DNA of 64,000 nt from UBA10438 sp044238605 (GCA_044238605.1 JBIICY010000002.1:248001-312000), one strand, 5' to 3'. Shown: positions 55,195 to 63,754, numbered from the stretch's first letter. Notes: generated by a model from the sequence alone, not told the origin. Numbers and translations: made by a program.

Positions 55195-56659
55195 GACGCG
55201 AATATCTGCAAACACCGGCAGTAAAGGTCGCAAGAATATTCGCAGAGAGAATGTCCTCTCGATGGCACGTTAGCACATCCCGATCTATGATCGTGAGGTC
55301 AGCGTCAAAGCCTACATCTATGCGTCCTCTGCGGTACTCCATCCCTGCCGAAGCATGAGCCCCTTCCGTAAAGCACCACAATGCCTGGGCCTGAGAGATG
55401 CACTCATGATCCTGCCAGGGGGCCTGCATTCCGCGTGGAATACGTCGTACAAATGCATCAAGTCCAGCAAGCACCGAGGGATCTTCAATGGGAAAATCAG
55501 ATCCTGCCGCAACGTGCACACCAGCATCGATAAGTGATTGCCATCTATATGACCATGCGAGTCTGTCTTCACCGAGACGCTTCTCAGCCATAACTGCGTC
55601 ACTAATGCAGTGCGTGGGCTGAACGCACGCAACGATCCGCAGGGAAGCCATACGCGCTACGTCCTCGGGTCGCACGTGCTGAGCATGCTCGATGCGCAGG
55701 ATAACCTCACTGCCATCGTCTCGGTTTCGTATCTGCTCATAGACATCAATCACGTTGCTTACTGCCTGATCGCCGATTGCATGAATAGCAATAGCAGGCC
55801 ACCCAGCATCAACAGCAGCATTGCACTGCTCGAGCATTGATGCTACTGAGCAGAGCACTAGACCTACGTTATCATCATCATCACTGTAGGGGGCAGACAG
55901 GAGCGCTCCTCGCGACCCCAGTGCACCATCAGCGAACAACTTTACTCCGGCCATACGATGGAATTCACCACCGGCTGGGAGAAGTCCTTGCGCCGACCAT
56001 TCACCGTTCTGACCTCGAACAAATGACTGCACACGAATCGGCAGACGGCCGGACTCAGCAAGCTCGCGGGTGATGCGAGCGGCTGCCTCAGAAACATCCA
56101 TGTCGTGCACCTCTGTGATGCCGTGCGCTGAGCAGGTGTTTGCAGCAAGCAGAATGAACTCTCGAATCGTCTCGTCGGTATATGGCGGCATCACGTCGAG
56201 AACAGGCTGCATGTCATCATCGACTAGCAGGCCCGAATGGCCTTCAGGATCGATACCTGCTAGCCTCAGCGCATGGGAGTTAACCCAGGCGCAGTGTCCG
56301 TCGATCCGTGTAGCATAAACTGGAACATTTGGACATAGCTCGTCGAGGACCGCCCTAGATGGCAGGACAGGATTTGCCCACAGCTCGTGATTCCATCCGC
56401 GCCCAATGACCCAGCCGTTGCGCGGCGCAGAAATCGCAAGAATTTCTGCTGCATTCCGCTCGGAGGTAGCTTGGTCCAGGCGGACATTACTCAAGAATTC
56501 ACCAAGCCCCATGATATGAGCATGGTTGTCTACCAGACCCGGCAGCACGCTGCAGCCGGGGAATTCATACGTCGATGTTTCGGTACGAATGACAGTGCCT
56601 GTTTGACAGGGAAGCACTGCGCGAATTCGGCCGCGCTCTACGTGTATCTCAGCAAACAT
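55184..56659 (-). CDS. YtcJ-like amidohydrolase
   Basis: A 491-residue metal-dependent hydrolase. It has the beta-barrel metal motif NHAHIMG (H46, H48), the YtcJ-type phrases DGHCAWVNSHALRLAGI and KLFADGALGSRGALL, HAIGDQAV, RIEHAQHV and GSDFPIEDPS. The family hydrolyses amide or formamide bonds, but individual substrates are rarely known. It has no signal peptide, so it is cytosolic. It lies 2 bp after the ferredoxin gene and overlaps the ATP-grasp-like gene. Confidence 0.85.
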   Translation of the reverse strand: MFAEIHVERGRIRAVLPCQTGTVIRTETSTYEFPGCSVLPGLVDNHAHIMGLGEFLSNVRLDQATSERNAAEILAISAPRNGWVIGRGWNHELWANPVLPSRAVLDELCPNVPVYATRIDGHCAWVNSHALRLAGIDPEGHSGLLVDDDMQPVLDVMPPYTDETIREFILLAANTCSAHGITEVHDMDVSEAAARITRELAESGRLPIRVQSFVRGQNGEWSAQGLLPAGGEFHRMAGVKLFADGALGSRGALLSAPYSDDDDNVGLVLCSVASMLEQCNAAVDAGWPAIAIHAIGDQAVSNVIDVYEQIRNRDDGSEVILRIEHAQHVRPEDVARMASLRIVACVQPTHCISDAVMAEKRLGEDRLAWSYRWQSLIDAGVHVAAGSDFPIEDPSVLAGLDAFVRRIPRGMQAPWQDHECISQAQALWCFTEGAHASAGMEYRRGRIDVGFDADLTIIDRDVLTCHREDILSANILATFTAGVCRYSRHAT

Positions 56660-56661
56660 GA

Positions 56662-57009
56662 TCAGCTTCGCAGACGAATCGTGTCTACCGTGTCGAGATA
56701 GTCTTTCTTCGTTAGCAGCTGTTCTTCTGTCTCAACATTGTTTGGATCCGGTAGACAGCAGTCAACTGGACACACAGCGGCACATTGTGGTTCGTCATGA
56801 AACCCCTTGCACTCCGTGCACTTGTCCGGCACGATGTAGTAAAACTCGCCGGAGAAGAACTCACCCTTGAAACCGCCCGGCGACGTAGAGTCGTGGTAGC
56901 CGTTTCCTGCCAGAGACCACTCTGCGCCAGCTTCGTAGATAGCTGTGTTTGGACATTCGGGTTCGCATGCCCCGCAATTGATACAATCACTTGTAATGTA
57001 GATGGCCAT
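56662..57009 (-). CDS. 4Fe-4S dicluster ferredoxin
   Basis: A 115-residue electron carrier. First cluster motif C9-x2-C12-x2-C15-x3-C19 (CINCGACEPECP); second motif C64-x2-C67-x8-C76-x3-C80 with C84 also close (CTECKGFHDEPQCAAVCP). A 40-residue aromatic insert separates the motifs, which is longer than in clostridial-type ferredoxins and recalls bacterial YfhL/Alvin-type ferredoxins. The partner enzyme is not visible in the window. It heads the amidohydrolase/ATP-grasp-like unit. Confidence 0.92.
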   Translation of the reverse strand: MAIYITSDCINCGACEPECPNTAIYEAGAEWSLAGNGYHDSTSPGGFKGEFFSGEFYYIVPDKCTECKGFHDEPQCAAVCPVDCCLPDPNNVETEEQLLTKKDYLDTVDTIRLRS

Positions 57010-57038
57010 AATTGATCTCAGATGAGCGTGATGAACTG

Positions 57039-57046
57039 CAAAACTA
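57039..57046 (-). promoter_or_regulatory. TAnnTTTG-type -7 element upstream of ferredoxin
   Basis: On the minus strand this reads TAGTTTTG, matching the -7 consensus, 29 bp before the ferredoxin ATG. No TTTG at 19-nt spacing. Confidence 0.45.
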
Positions 57047-57135
57047 CGTTAAGAAACTTTTTCACAGTCATAAACGTTCCAGCACTGCACACAGTTCGGA
57101 AACTCACCACGATACTGTTCTGTCAAATCACTGGT

Positions 57136-57151
57136 CTGAACATTTGTTCAG
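57136..57151. promoter_or_regulatory. Inverted repeat, possible operator upstream of TonB receptor
   Basis: CTGAACA and TGTTCAG form perfect 7-bp arms around a TT centre (CTG-N10-CAG layout). It sits in the 209-bp divergent gap between the ferredoxin and TonB receptor genes, 67 bp before the receptor ATG. The rest of the gap shows no gene and no clear promoter on the plus strand. The shape suits a dimeric repressor; the spacing CTG-N10-CAG also equals that of the enterobacterial LexA box, which may be coincidence. Confidence 0.4.
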
Positions 57152-57218
57152 CTTATTGATTTACCAACACTGCAATTTTGCCGTCACACGTTTGGAATTT
57201 CTAGCGAGCATCTGCACA

Positions 57219-59480
57219 ATGTTCATTCGCCTGTCAGCCGTTTTCATCGTAGTTGCTTTAGCCACCACGCTCGCATACTCTCGTCAGTCCGCAAACGCAT
57301 CGTTAAGTGGTTTCGTTGAAGACAGCACCAACAAAGAAACTCTTGTCGGAGCAACGGCTAAGCTTAAGGGTACCAAGCTCGGCGGATATACCAACAAGAG
57401 CGGGTACTTCTCTATTGGATCTATCCCTGCCGGCTCCTACACGTTAACCGTATCAGCAGTTGGATACAAGCCCCTTGAGCTTCCGGTAACCGTTGCTTCG
57501 GGTAAATCGCAGAAGCTTCGCATACAGCTCGTGCCAGCCCTTACAAAAGGTGATGCGGTAGTCGTCACGGCTGAACGTGAAGAAGATAAACGACAGATCT
57601 CGATCTCACGCGTAAACATTCCGATGCAGCAGCTCTCACAGTTGCGTATTGGTGGCGAGGCCGACATCTTCCGCGCACTTCAGATGCTGCCTGGGGTTCT
57701 TACGTCTTCGCAGATTTCTTCCGGACTCTTCATCCGAGGGGGCTCACCGGATCAGAACTTGGTACTGTTAGATGGTATGACGGTGTACAATCCCACGCAC
57801 TTGTTTGGGTTCATCTCGGCCTTTAACAACGATGCCATCAAGGACGTAGACCTTATCAAAGGGGGCTTTCCTGCCGAGTTCGGCGGACGCATGTCTGCTG
57901 TGCTTAACATCACACAGAAAGACGGTAATCGGGAGAAGGTAGAAGGGTTAGTTGGTCTTGGTTTGATTTCATCAAGATTTTCACTTCAAGGTCCAGTTGG
58001 CAATGGTTCATTCTTCGTTGGCGGACGCCGAACATATCTTGATCTGGTGACCGGACTTATTCCTGAGGACCCAGAATCACCGCTACCATCGTTTAACTTC
58101 TACGACGTTAATGTGAAAGTCTCGCAAAATCTTGGCGAGGACGATAAGGTGTCGATTAGCGGATTTCTCACTCGCGACAATCTCGCGTTCTCTCAGCCAG
58201 GACTTGACTTTGGTGTGCGCCTGGGAAATCGCGCCACTGCGGCCCGTTGGTCCCATGTTTACTCGCCAGAGTTGTTTTCGGTTGTGAACGTTAGCGCTAG
58301 CCGTTATGACAACGGTTTTATTGGAAACAACTCAGGTTTGAGCTTTGACGTTAACAATTCTATCATTGACTATACAGTTAAAGGCGAGTTTGAGTGGTTT
58401 GCAACAGATGACATGACCGTTAAAACCGGCTACGAAGGCTCGATTTACAATTTCACCTATATCCAGATCTTTGAACAGTCTTTACAGGACAACTCGAAGC
58501 AAACGAATAGGAACGAGTTGAATATCTGGGACAACGTGCACTCAGCCTTCGCGCAATTCAACTGGAATCTCACCGATGTGCTCTCCCTGCAAGGGGGCCT
58601 GCGTGGCAATTACTGGACTAAGTCGGATCGAACGTTGATCGATCCACGGCTTGCAGCTCGATGGCAAGCACTTGACGGTGTGGCTGTAAAAGCTGCTTGG
58701 GGTGTATACCACCAATATCTGCGCCTTGCGTCATCGCCAGACTTTACATTCTTCGATACATGGCTGCCAACAGATCAGACTGCGCCAACTGGTCGGGCTG
58801 AACATTACATAGCTGCCATCGAAACAAAGCCCTGGGAGGGCTATGACCTGAACGTGGACGTTTACTATAAGACGTTGGAGAATATTAACGAGCTACAGCA
58901 GGGGAATCGACGATCCATCACTGTCTCTGATCTCTTCTACTTCGGGAACGGACATACATACGGAGCAGAAGTCTTCTTGCAAAAGAAAACAGGACGTCTG
59001 ACTGGATGGATTGGATATGCGCTCGGCTATGTGTTCTCTCAGTTTGACAGCGTAAATCAAGGACGTGAGTTTCGACCAAAGTTTGATAGGCGACATGATC
59101 TAAAGATCACAGCTCTCTATCAGCTATCCGACAGATGGGAAATCGGTGCTTCATTTATGTTCCAGTCGGGGCAGTCCTACACCGGAGCTACTTCAACACT
59201 CGGTGCCCGCATGCCAGGCTGGGACGGAGGCATTGTCATGGTTAATCCATCTCAGCGTTGGGGCCTGCGCCTGCCCAACTCGCATCAATTGAACCTGAAT
59301 ATCAACTATAACACAACGTTATTCGATCTGCCGTGCAGGCTTTTTCTAGACGTGTTCAACGTGTATTCACGTCGTGACATCTGGTTCCGCTTCTACCAGA
59401 CCGATGACGGCATACCGCGAGTCACCGATGTGCGACTCCTTCCAATACTGCCTACAATCTCTATGGAGGTGAAATTCTAA
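57219..59480 (+). CDS. TonB-dependent receptor with carboxypeptidase-regulatory N-terminus
   Basis: A 753-residue outer-membrane transporter of the Bacteroidota type. Signal peptide ~1-23, CarboxypepD_reg domain (~28-110, SGFVEDSTNKETLVGATAKL), plug domain (~115-230, LPGVLTSSQISSGLFIRGGS, VLLDGMTVYNPTHLFGF, VDLIKGGFPAEFGGRMSAVL) and a barrel ending PTISMEVKF. The YNPTHLFGFISAFN and EFGGRMSAVLNI segments belong to the group usually followed by a DUF4249 lipoprotein, as here. The frame opens at 57012; ATG 57219 starts the signal peptide. Stop and next start overlap (TAATG). Ligand unknown. Confidence 0.92.
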   Translation: MFIRLSAVFIVVALATTLAYSRQSANASLSGFVEDSTNKETLVGATAKLKGTKLGGYTNKSGYFSIGSIPAGSYTLTVSAVGYKPLELPVTVASGKSQKLRIQLVPALTKGDAVVVTAEREEDKRQISISRVNIPMQQLSQLRIGGEADIFRALQMLPGVLTSSQISSGLFIRGGSPDQNLVLLDGMTVYNPTHLFGFISAFNNDAIKDVDLIKGGFPAEFGGRMSAVLNITQKDGNREKVEGLVGLGLISSRFSLQGPVGNGSFFVGGRRTYLDLVTGLIPEDPESPLPSFNFYDVNVKVSQNLGEDDKVSISGFLTRDNLAFSQPGLDFGVRLGNRATAARWSHVYSPELFSVVNVSASRYDNGFIGNNSGLSFDVNNSIIDYTVKGEFEWFATDDMTVKTGYEGSIYNFTYIQIFEQSLQDNSKQTNRNELNIWDNVHSAFAQFNWNLTDVLSLQGGLRGNYWTKSDRTLIDPRLAARWQALDGVAVKAAWGVYHQYLRLASSPDFTFFDTWLPTDQTAPTGRAEHYIAAIETKPWEGYDLNVDVYYKTLENINELQQGNRRSITVSDLFYFGNGHTYGAEVFLQKKTGRLTGWIGYALGYVFSQFDSVNQGREFRPKFDRRHDLKITALYQLSDRWEIGASFMFQSGQSYTGATSTLGARMPGWDGGIVMVNPSQRWGLRLPNSHQLNLNINYNTTLFDLPCRLFLDVFNVYSRRDIWFRFYQTDDGIPRVTDVRLLPILPTISMEVKF

Positions 59481-60388
59481 TGCTACGGAACCTAACCACC
59501 AAAGTGCACCTGCTCCTGGCTGTTACGATTGGATCACTCTTGCTTACCTCGTGTGAAGATCCAATCCCAGCAGATTATGTTGAAGAGCTCGTAATCGAAG
59601 GTTTCACGCTTGTTGGAGAGCCCCTTACGAACATCCGAGTGATGCGTACACTGCCTATTGGTAGTGACACCTTTTCATTCAACAAAGCATCCCTACCTGA
59701 TGCTATCGTTCGAGTTACTGCCGCTGGTAAAGACATCCCAATAGTCTACGTTCCAGATACGCTTGGAGGAACATTCCAAGCTGTTGATACGTCGTATCGA
59801 GTTCTGCCCAGCACAAGCTATACAATTAGAGTTGAAGCACTGGGCAAGGTGCTCGAGGCTACCACGACCACACCGAAGGCGATTTCTTGGACCAGACTTG
59901 GGCCAAGCATCATACAGTTTCCACACCCAGACTCTCTGCTCTTTCCGGGAGCTGATTCTCTGAACGTGTCGTGGTCTCCGGTACCAAACATCGAAGATTA
60001 TGTAATAGGGCTGACATGTCTCGACACGCTTAACTACGGTAAGTATCTCGCTGTGCCAACAACTGATTCAAACACGCGCACACCTAGGCCACGGCCAGAC
60101 TTCTTTAACCGAGAGGGCACATTAGTTTCAAATGAACGAACATTTTATGGAGCTTCATTTGGCTTCTCAAGCAGCCCCATAATATGGGGTGCCTTTCGCT
60201 GGCACGGTTTGCACGAACTAAAGATCTATGCACCAAATCGAGAGTTCCTCGAATGGTTCTATCAGGTTGGTAGTGGACGTCGAAGCACCTACGATTATCG
60301 TTTGAGCAACATAAAGGGTGGGCTTGGGGTATGGGGCGGGGCATCGGTTGTGAAAACCCAGATGTTTCTGCTGAAACACAAGGGGTAG
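59480..60388 (+). CDS. DUF4249 family lipoprotein
   Basis: A 302-residue lipoprotein with lipobox LLTSC (Cys 25) and the DUF4249 opening DYVEELVIEGFTLVGEPL. The mature part is a beta-sandwich-like region with VLPSTSYTIRVEALGKVLEATTTTP typical of the family, and SWSPVPNIEDYVIGL later. DUF4249 proteins are usually encoded behind TonB receptors and are thought to be surface-exposed accessory proteins. Translationally coupled to the receptor. The palindromic array begins at the base after its stop. Confidence 0.85.
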   Translation: MLRNLTTKVHLLLAVTIGSLLLTSCEDPIPADYVEELVIEGFTLVGEPLTNIRVMRTLPIGSDTFSFNKASLPDAIVRVTAAGKDIPIVYVPDTLGGTFQAVDTSYRVLPSTSYTIRVEALGKVLEATTTTPKAISWTRLGPSIIQFPHPDSLLFPGADSLNVSWSPVPNIEDYVIGLTCLDTLNYGKYLAVPTTDSNTRTPRPRPDFFNREGTLVSNERTFYGASFGFSSSPIIWGAFRWHGLHELKIYAPNREFLEWFYQVGSGRRSTYDYRLSNIKGGLGVWGGASVVKTQMFLLKHKG

Positions 60389-60629
60389 GTAGGGGCGAGC
60401 CGGTGGCTCGCCCGAGAGGGTGCAAAGTAGGGGCGAGCCGGTGGCTCGCCCGAGAGGGTACGTAGGGGCGAGCCGGTGGCTCGCCCGAGAGGGTGCAAAG
60501 GGTACAACGGGTAGGTAGGGGCGAGCCGGTGGCTCGCCCGAGAGGGTGCAAAGTAGGGGCGAGCCGGTGGCTCGCCCGAGAGGGTGCAGAGGGTAGGTAG
60601 GGGCGAGCCGGTGGCTCGCCCGAGAAGGT
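60389..60629. repeat. Six-copy palindromic repeat array
   Basis: Six near-identical 33-bp units start at 60389, 60427, 60462, 60515, 60553 and 60597. Each holds a palindrome with arms GGGCGAGCC and GGCTCGCCC around a GGT loop, preceded by GTAG and followed by GAGAGGGT (the last unit has GAGAAGGT). Spacers are 5, 2, 20, 5 and 11 bp and are themselves repeats of GCAAA or of GGGTA-like words. The array sits between the convergent DUF4249 and rdgB genes. A further short hairpin GGGTAC/GTACCC follows at 60635-60652. RNA from either strand could fold into six strong hairpins. No protein reading of this region is credible. Confidence 0.95.
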
Positions 60630-60658
60630 ACGTAGGGTACAAAAAGGTACCCGGCCGA

Positions 60659-61894
60659 TTATCGTTCAGATGTGATACGTTGTGATATCTCAGAGAATAA
60701 TGCCTCTGCAGTTCTGTCAGAACATTCCATGAGTGCATGAGCACATGTGGCCATGTGCTCTTCAGTAGCTCCTAGGTTCATTGCGCCACGAATGTGAGAA
60801 TACAGTTGCGATTCCCGTCCAAGCACGGCAAGGATGCAAACGATGGCGCACTCACGCGATACTTCATCTAGACCGGGACGTGATAGCGTCTTACCGTATC
60901 CCTCAACAATCATCCAGGATTGCATCTCTGGCGAGATGTCATCAAACCTCTGCATGAGTTTTTCAAATACGCTGCCGTAGACTCTCGAGCATAGCTCCAA
61001 GCCCCGTTGTCGATAGAGCTCCGGCGTGTATTCTTCGGCGCGGTAGGCATGCTGTGAATACCCATGTGCAGTGCATACATCGTGTAGCACCGAAAGTGAC
61101 TCGAGAGCAACGGGAAAGCCCGCGAACAGATAGGTTTGAAGAAGGGCCTCGTAGAGAACGCTAGCTCGTTCACTGGAGTTGATCCACGATGTTAGAAGTC
61201 GACGCAGGCTCTTGAACTCTCCACGCGCCGCATAAATTGATGCCCGACACACTATATCGAGCTCAGACAAAGCAGTCGAATCTTCGGCGATCGAATCAGC
61301 GTATAGTCCAGCAATCAAGGTTGCTAGTTTGCGAGCAGCTAATGCACGGTGACTTGTTGCATCTTTTACAGATTGAGGCAGTGTACCATATGTCTCGTCG
61401 TAACCAGCTGGCACGAACATAGGATCATATCCAAACCCGCCACTGCCTGATGATCTTGCAAAGATTGTTCCTTCAACATGACCATCGATAAGCATCGTGC
61501 GCTGCTGATCCATGTAGCAGAGCACACATGTAAATCGAGCGGTTGATTCTTCAGTGCCCCGAGCTCGCAACTCTGCCGATACCTTGTCGCGGTTTGTCGC
61601 ATCCGTTGCATTGAATCCGGCATATCGCGCTGAGTATACCCCAGGCTCGCCGTCGAGAGCGTCGACTATGAGTCCACTATCATCTGCGATCACTGCCAGC
61701 CCCGTACGAGCATACACATGCTGGGCCTTGATGTAGGCATTTTCTTCAAAGGTGGTGCCTGTTTCGTCGATGTCGATACTGCCCAGGACATCGGTCATGG
61801 GAATCAGATCAACATCGATTGATTCACGCAAGAGCGTTTGTAACTCGGCGATCTTATGGGCATTACCCGACGCAACTATGATAGTTTGTTTCAC
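60659..61894 (-). CDS. rdgB: RdgB-type XTP/dITP pyrophosphatase fused to a carboxymuconolactone-decarboxylase-like domain
   Basis: A 411-residue fusion. Residues 1-200 are a complete RdgB/HAM1 nucleotide-sanitising domain: ASGNAHKIAELQ, FEENAYIKAQHV, IADDSGLIVDAL, GEPGVYSARYAG, GFGYDPMFVP and SHRALAARKL. This alone is normal RdgB length. Residues ~205-411 are extra and alpha-helical. SRECAIVCILAVLGRESQL and SHIRGAMNLGATEEH closely match the carboxymuconolactone decarboxylase/AhpD fold, and ~215-270 (LYEALLQTYLFAGFPVALESL) looks like a first half of the same fold. The AhpD CxxC is absent. The frame is continuous, so this is a real fusion unless the assembly is wrong. It overlaps the aminotransferase gene by 4 bp. 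Confidence 0.9.
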   Translation of the reverse strand: MKQTIIVASGNAHKIAELQTLLRESIDVDLIPMTDVLGSIDIDETGTTFEENAYIKAQHVYARTGLAVIADDSGLIVDALDGEPGVYSARYAGFNATDATNRDKVSAELRARGTEESTARFTCVLCYMDQQRTMLIDGHVEGTIFARSSGSGGFGYDPMFVPAGYDETYGTLPQSVKDATSHRALAARKLATLIAGLYADSIAEDSTALSELDIVCRASIYAARGEFKSLRRLLTSWINSSERASVLYEALLQTYLFAGFPVALESLSVLHDVCTAHGYSQHAYRAEEYTPELYRQRGLELCSRVYGSVFEKLMQRFDDISPEMQSWMIVEGYGKTLSRPGLDEVSRECAIVCILAVLGRESQLYSHIRGAMNLGATEEHMATCAHALMECSDRTAEALFSEISQRITSER

Positions 61895-62976
61895 GATTCA
61901 TTGATCTCCGGCAAAATGCTGTCAAGAGCAGAAAGCAGATCGCGCATGTCGTCCATTGTGTAAGGTCCGCACGTTCCAATGCGCAGGATCTTCCCACGCA
62001 TATGGTCCTGTCCGCCAGCAATCACATAACCAAGACGATCACGCAATGCGGTTCGTATCTGTTCGGAGCGTGGGTGCGCCACAACGACCACGCCACGTGA
62101 TGTTCCATCACCATAGGGCACAAAGCCCCTTGCATGGAGTTCTTGACGCATAAAGGCCGACGTTGCAGTATGACGCTCGTAGATGTTGTCGAGTCCTTCC
62201 TCGAGCATCATTCGTGTGGCCTCACGAAGCCCACAGACAAGCGTCACAGGCGGCGTCCACACCATCTTGCGCTCGTGCATTGCATCAAGGTAGGAGGCTA
62301 GGTCCAGCGTATAGGTTGCGCGCTGCGCGCCTCGACGCAAGCGCGATTGCATACGCTGGCTCATCGAGACACATGCAAGGCCAGGGGGCGACATAAGCCC
62401 CTTTTGAACGCCGATCGATACTGCATCGACGTCCCATGCATCTGGCTGCAGGTCCTGCACACCAACACTAGTAACACCATCGACAAACAACAGTGTATCT
62501 GGGAGAAGCTCTCGAACAACGGTGGAGATCGAAGCCATATCAAGTGCCACACCTGTGGACGTCTCACTATGCACGAACCACACGGCAGCAATGTCGCCTT
62601 GTTCACGATCTGATTGCAAACACTCACGCACATGGTCAGGAGTCCATGTCTGACCCCATTCCACGGCATGTTCAACGACGTTTGCCCCGTGTATCTCGTT
62701 GATGCGGACAAGGCGCATTCCGAAGCGTCCATGGTGAAAGACTATCACTCGTTGTCCGCGTTGCAACGTGGAAGCAACGCAGGCTTCCATACCAGACATA
62801 CCGCTACCAGGTAGAAGAACGACTGGGTTGGTTGTCGAGAATATCGCCTTCAGGTTCGACCATGTTTCATCGAGTACAGATGAGAAGTCCTCGCCATGAT
62901 GAAAGAGCACACCGGACGAGCATGCATCGAGCACTCGCTGTGGCGAAGGGACAGGGCCAGGTGTAAAGAGTCTCAT
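61891..62976 (-). CDS. Class V aminotransferase (alanine-glyoxylate/serine-pyruvate type)
   Basis: A 361-residue PLP enzyme. The N-terminus FTPGPVPSPQRVLDA and LLPGSGMSGMEACVAS are typical, HSETSTGVALDM follows, and the PLP lysine is probably K192 in SIGVQKGLMSPPGLA, with VDGVTSVG before it. The closest groups are serine-glyoxylate and alanine-glyoxylate aminotransferases, some of which act in serine biosynthesis. The C-terminus shows the usual RIGTCGPYTMDDM. It overlaps both neighbours by 4 bp, so the three minus-strand genes form one coupled unit. Confidence 0.9.
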   Translation of the reverse strand: MRLFTPGPVPSPQRVLDACSSGVLFHHGEDFSSVLDETWSNLKAIFSTTNPVVLLPGSGMSGMEACVASTLQRGQRVIVFHHGRFGMRLVRINEIHGANVVEHAVEWGQTWTPDHVRECLQSDREQGDIAAVWFVHSETSTGVALDMASISTVVRELLPDTLLFVDGVTSVGVQDLQPDAWDVDAVSIGVQKGLMSPPGLACVSMSQRMQSRLRRGAQRATYTLDLASYLDAMHERKMVWTPPVTLVCGLREATRMMLEEGLDNIYERHTATSAFMRQELHARGFVPYGDGTSRGVVVVAHPRSEQIRTALRDRLGYVIAGGQDHMRGKILRIGTCGPYTMDDMRDLLSALDSILPEINES

Positions 62977-63743
62977 GAACGCGCGAATTCGTAGAGTAGG
63001 ACAGCTGTGGCCACGGATGCGTTCAGTGACTCACCGCCTCCCACATGAGAGGGGATGGTGATTTGACGGGTGACATGCTGCAGAACCTGAGATGAAACAC
63101 CATGTGCTTCGGATCCCACAACCATCACGAAATCGGATAAACCACCAACTGCGTACGATGGTTCTCCGCCGCTCACTACTGCTGCCAGAATTTGCCTGCC
63201 ATCAAGACGTTGAAGTTCAGCCACAAGGTCGCAATGACGTCGGATATTTACATGCGCTATACTTCCAGCTGTAGACCGTACAACCTTCGGATTGTATACA
63301 TCAGCCGAGCCAAGACCTAGAAGCACATCCGTACACCCAAACCATGCAGCGCTGCGGATGATGGTGCCAACATTTCCAGGATCGCTCACAGCATCGAGTG
63401 CTACAATGCGGCGCCCGAGCGTTGGGGATTCTTCGAGATAGTCGAACACTGCAAGCAGGGCTTGTGGCGCTTGTGTTGTGGACATAAGTCCCAGATCCTT
63501 CATTCCCGTGGCAACGGCATGCACGCCCCGTGCAAGTGCCTCGTGCAGCACTCTGATCGAATGCTCATCTGCATCATCACCAATAACAAGAAGCACAGGG
63601 TCAATGCCAGCCGACATCAATTCCGAGACAGCATGTGGACCTTCGGCGAGAAACTGACGTCGATCTTCACGGTCGCGAGACGTGTGGAGAGCGCGGACCT
63701 CATTTCGTAGATTGTGCGAACAGCGCTGTAGAGAATTGATCAT
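62973..63743 (-). CDS. TrmH/SpoU-family RNA 2'-O-methyltransferase
   Basis: A 256-residue SPOUT methyltransferase with an N-terminal substrate-binding domain (REDRRQFLAEGPHAVSELM) and a C-terminal knotted SAM domain. The three SpoU motifs are present: SDPGNVGTIIRSAAWFG, VVGSEAHGVS and SLNASVATAVLLYE. It probably methylates a ribose in rRNA or tRNA; the exact target cannot be assigned. It is divergent from the next gene with 11 bp between starts. Confidence 0.9.
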   Translation of the reverse strand: MINSLQRCSHNLRNEVRALHTSRDREDRRQFLAEGPHAVSELMSAGIDPVLLVIGDDADEHSIRVLHEALARGVHAVATGMKDLGLMSTTQAPQALLAVFDYLEESPTLGRRIVALDAVSDPGNVGTIIRSAAWFGCTDVLLGLGSADVYNPKVVRSTAGSIAHVNIRRHCDLVAELQRLDGRQILAAVVSGGEPSYAVGGLSDFVMVVGSEAHGVSSQVLQHVTRQITIPSHVGGGESLNASVATAVLLYEFARS

Positions 63744-63754
63744 TCTGCGAAACT

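Noticed and set aside
57059..57218. Plus-strand promoter for the TonB receptor in the divergent gap
   Set aside because: CAATTTTG near 57173-57180 misses the -7 consensus by one base and has no upstream element at 19 nt; too weak to list.
60389..60629. The palindromic array as a CRISPR
   Set aside because: Spacers are 2-20 bp, too short and themselves similar. Units are palindromic and no cas genes are near.
60635..60652. Hairpin GGGTAC/GTACCC as the rdgB terminator
   Set aside because: The stem is only 6 bp and no T-tract follows on the minus strand.
60105..60744. Two minus-strand open frames across the palindromic array with repeated Pro/Arg/Gly-rich motifs (GRATGSPLP, GEPPARPY)
   Set aside because: They exist only because the 33-bp units contain no stop codons in those frames. 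They overlap the DUF4249 gene and the rdgB 3' end and have no start-site support.
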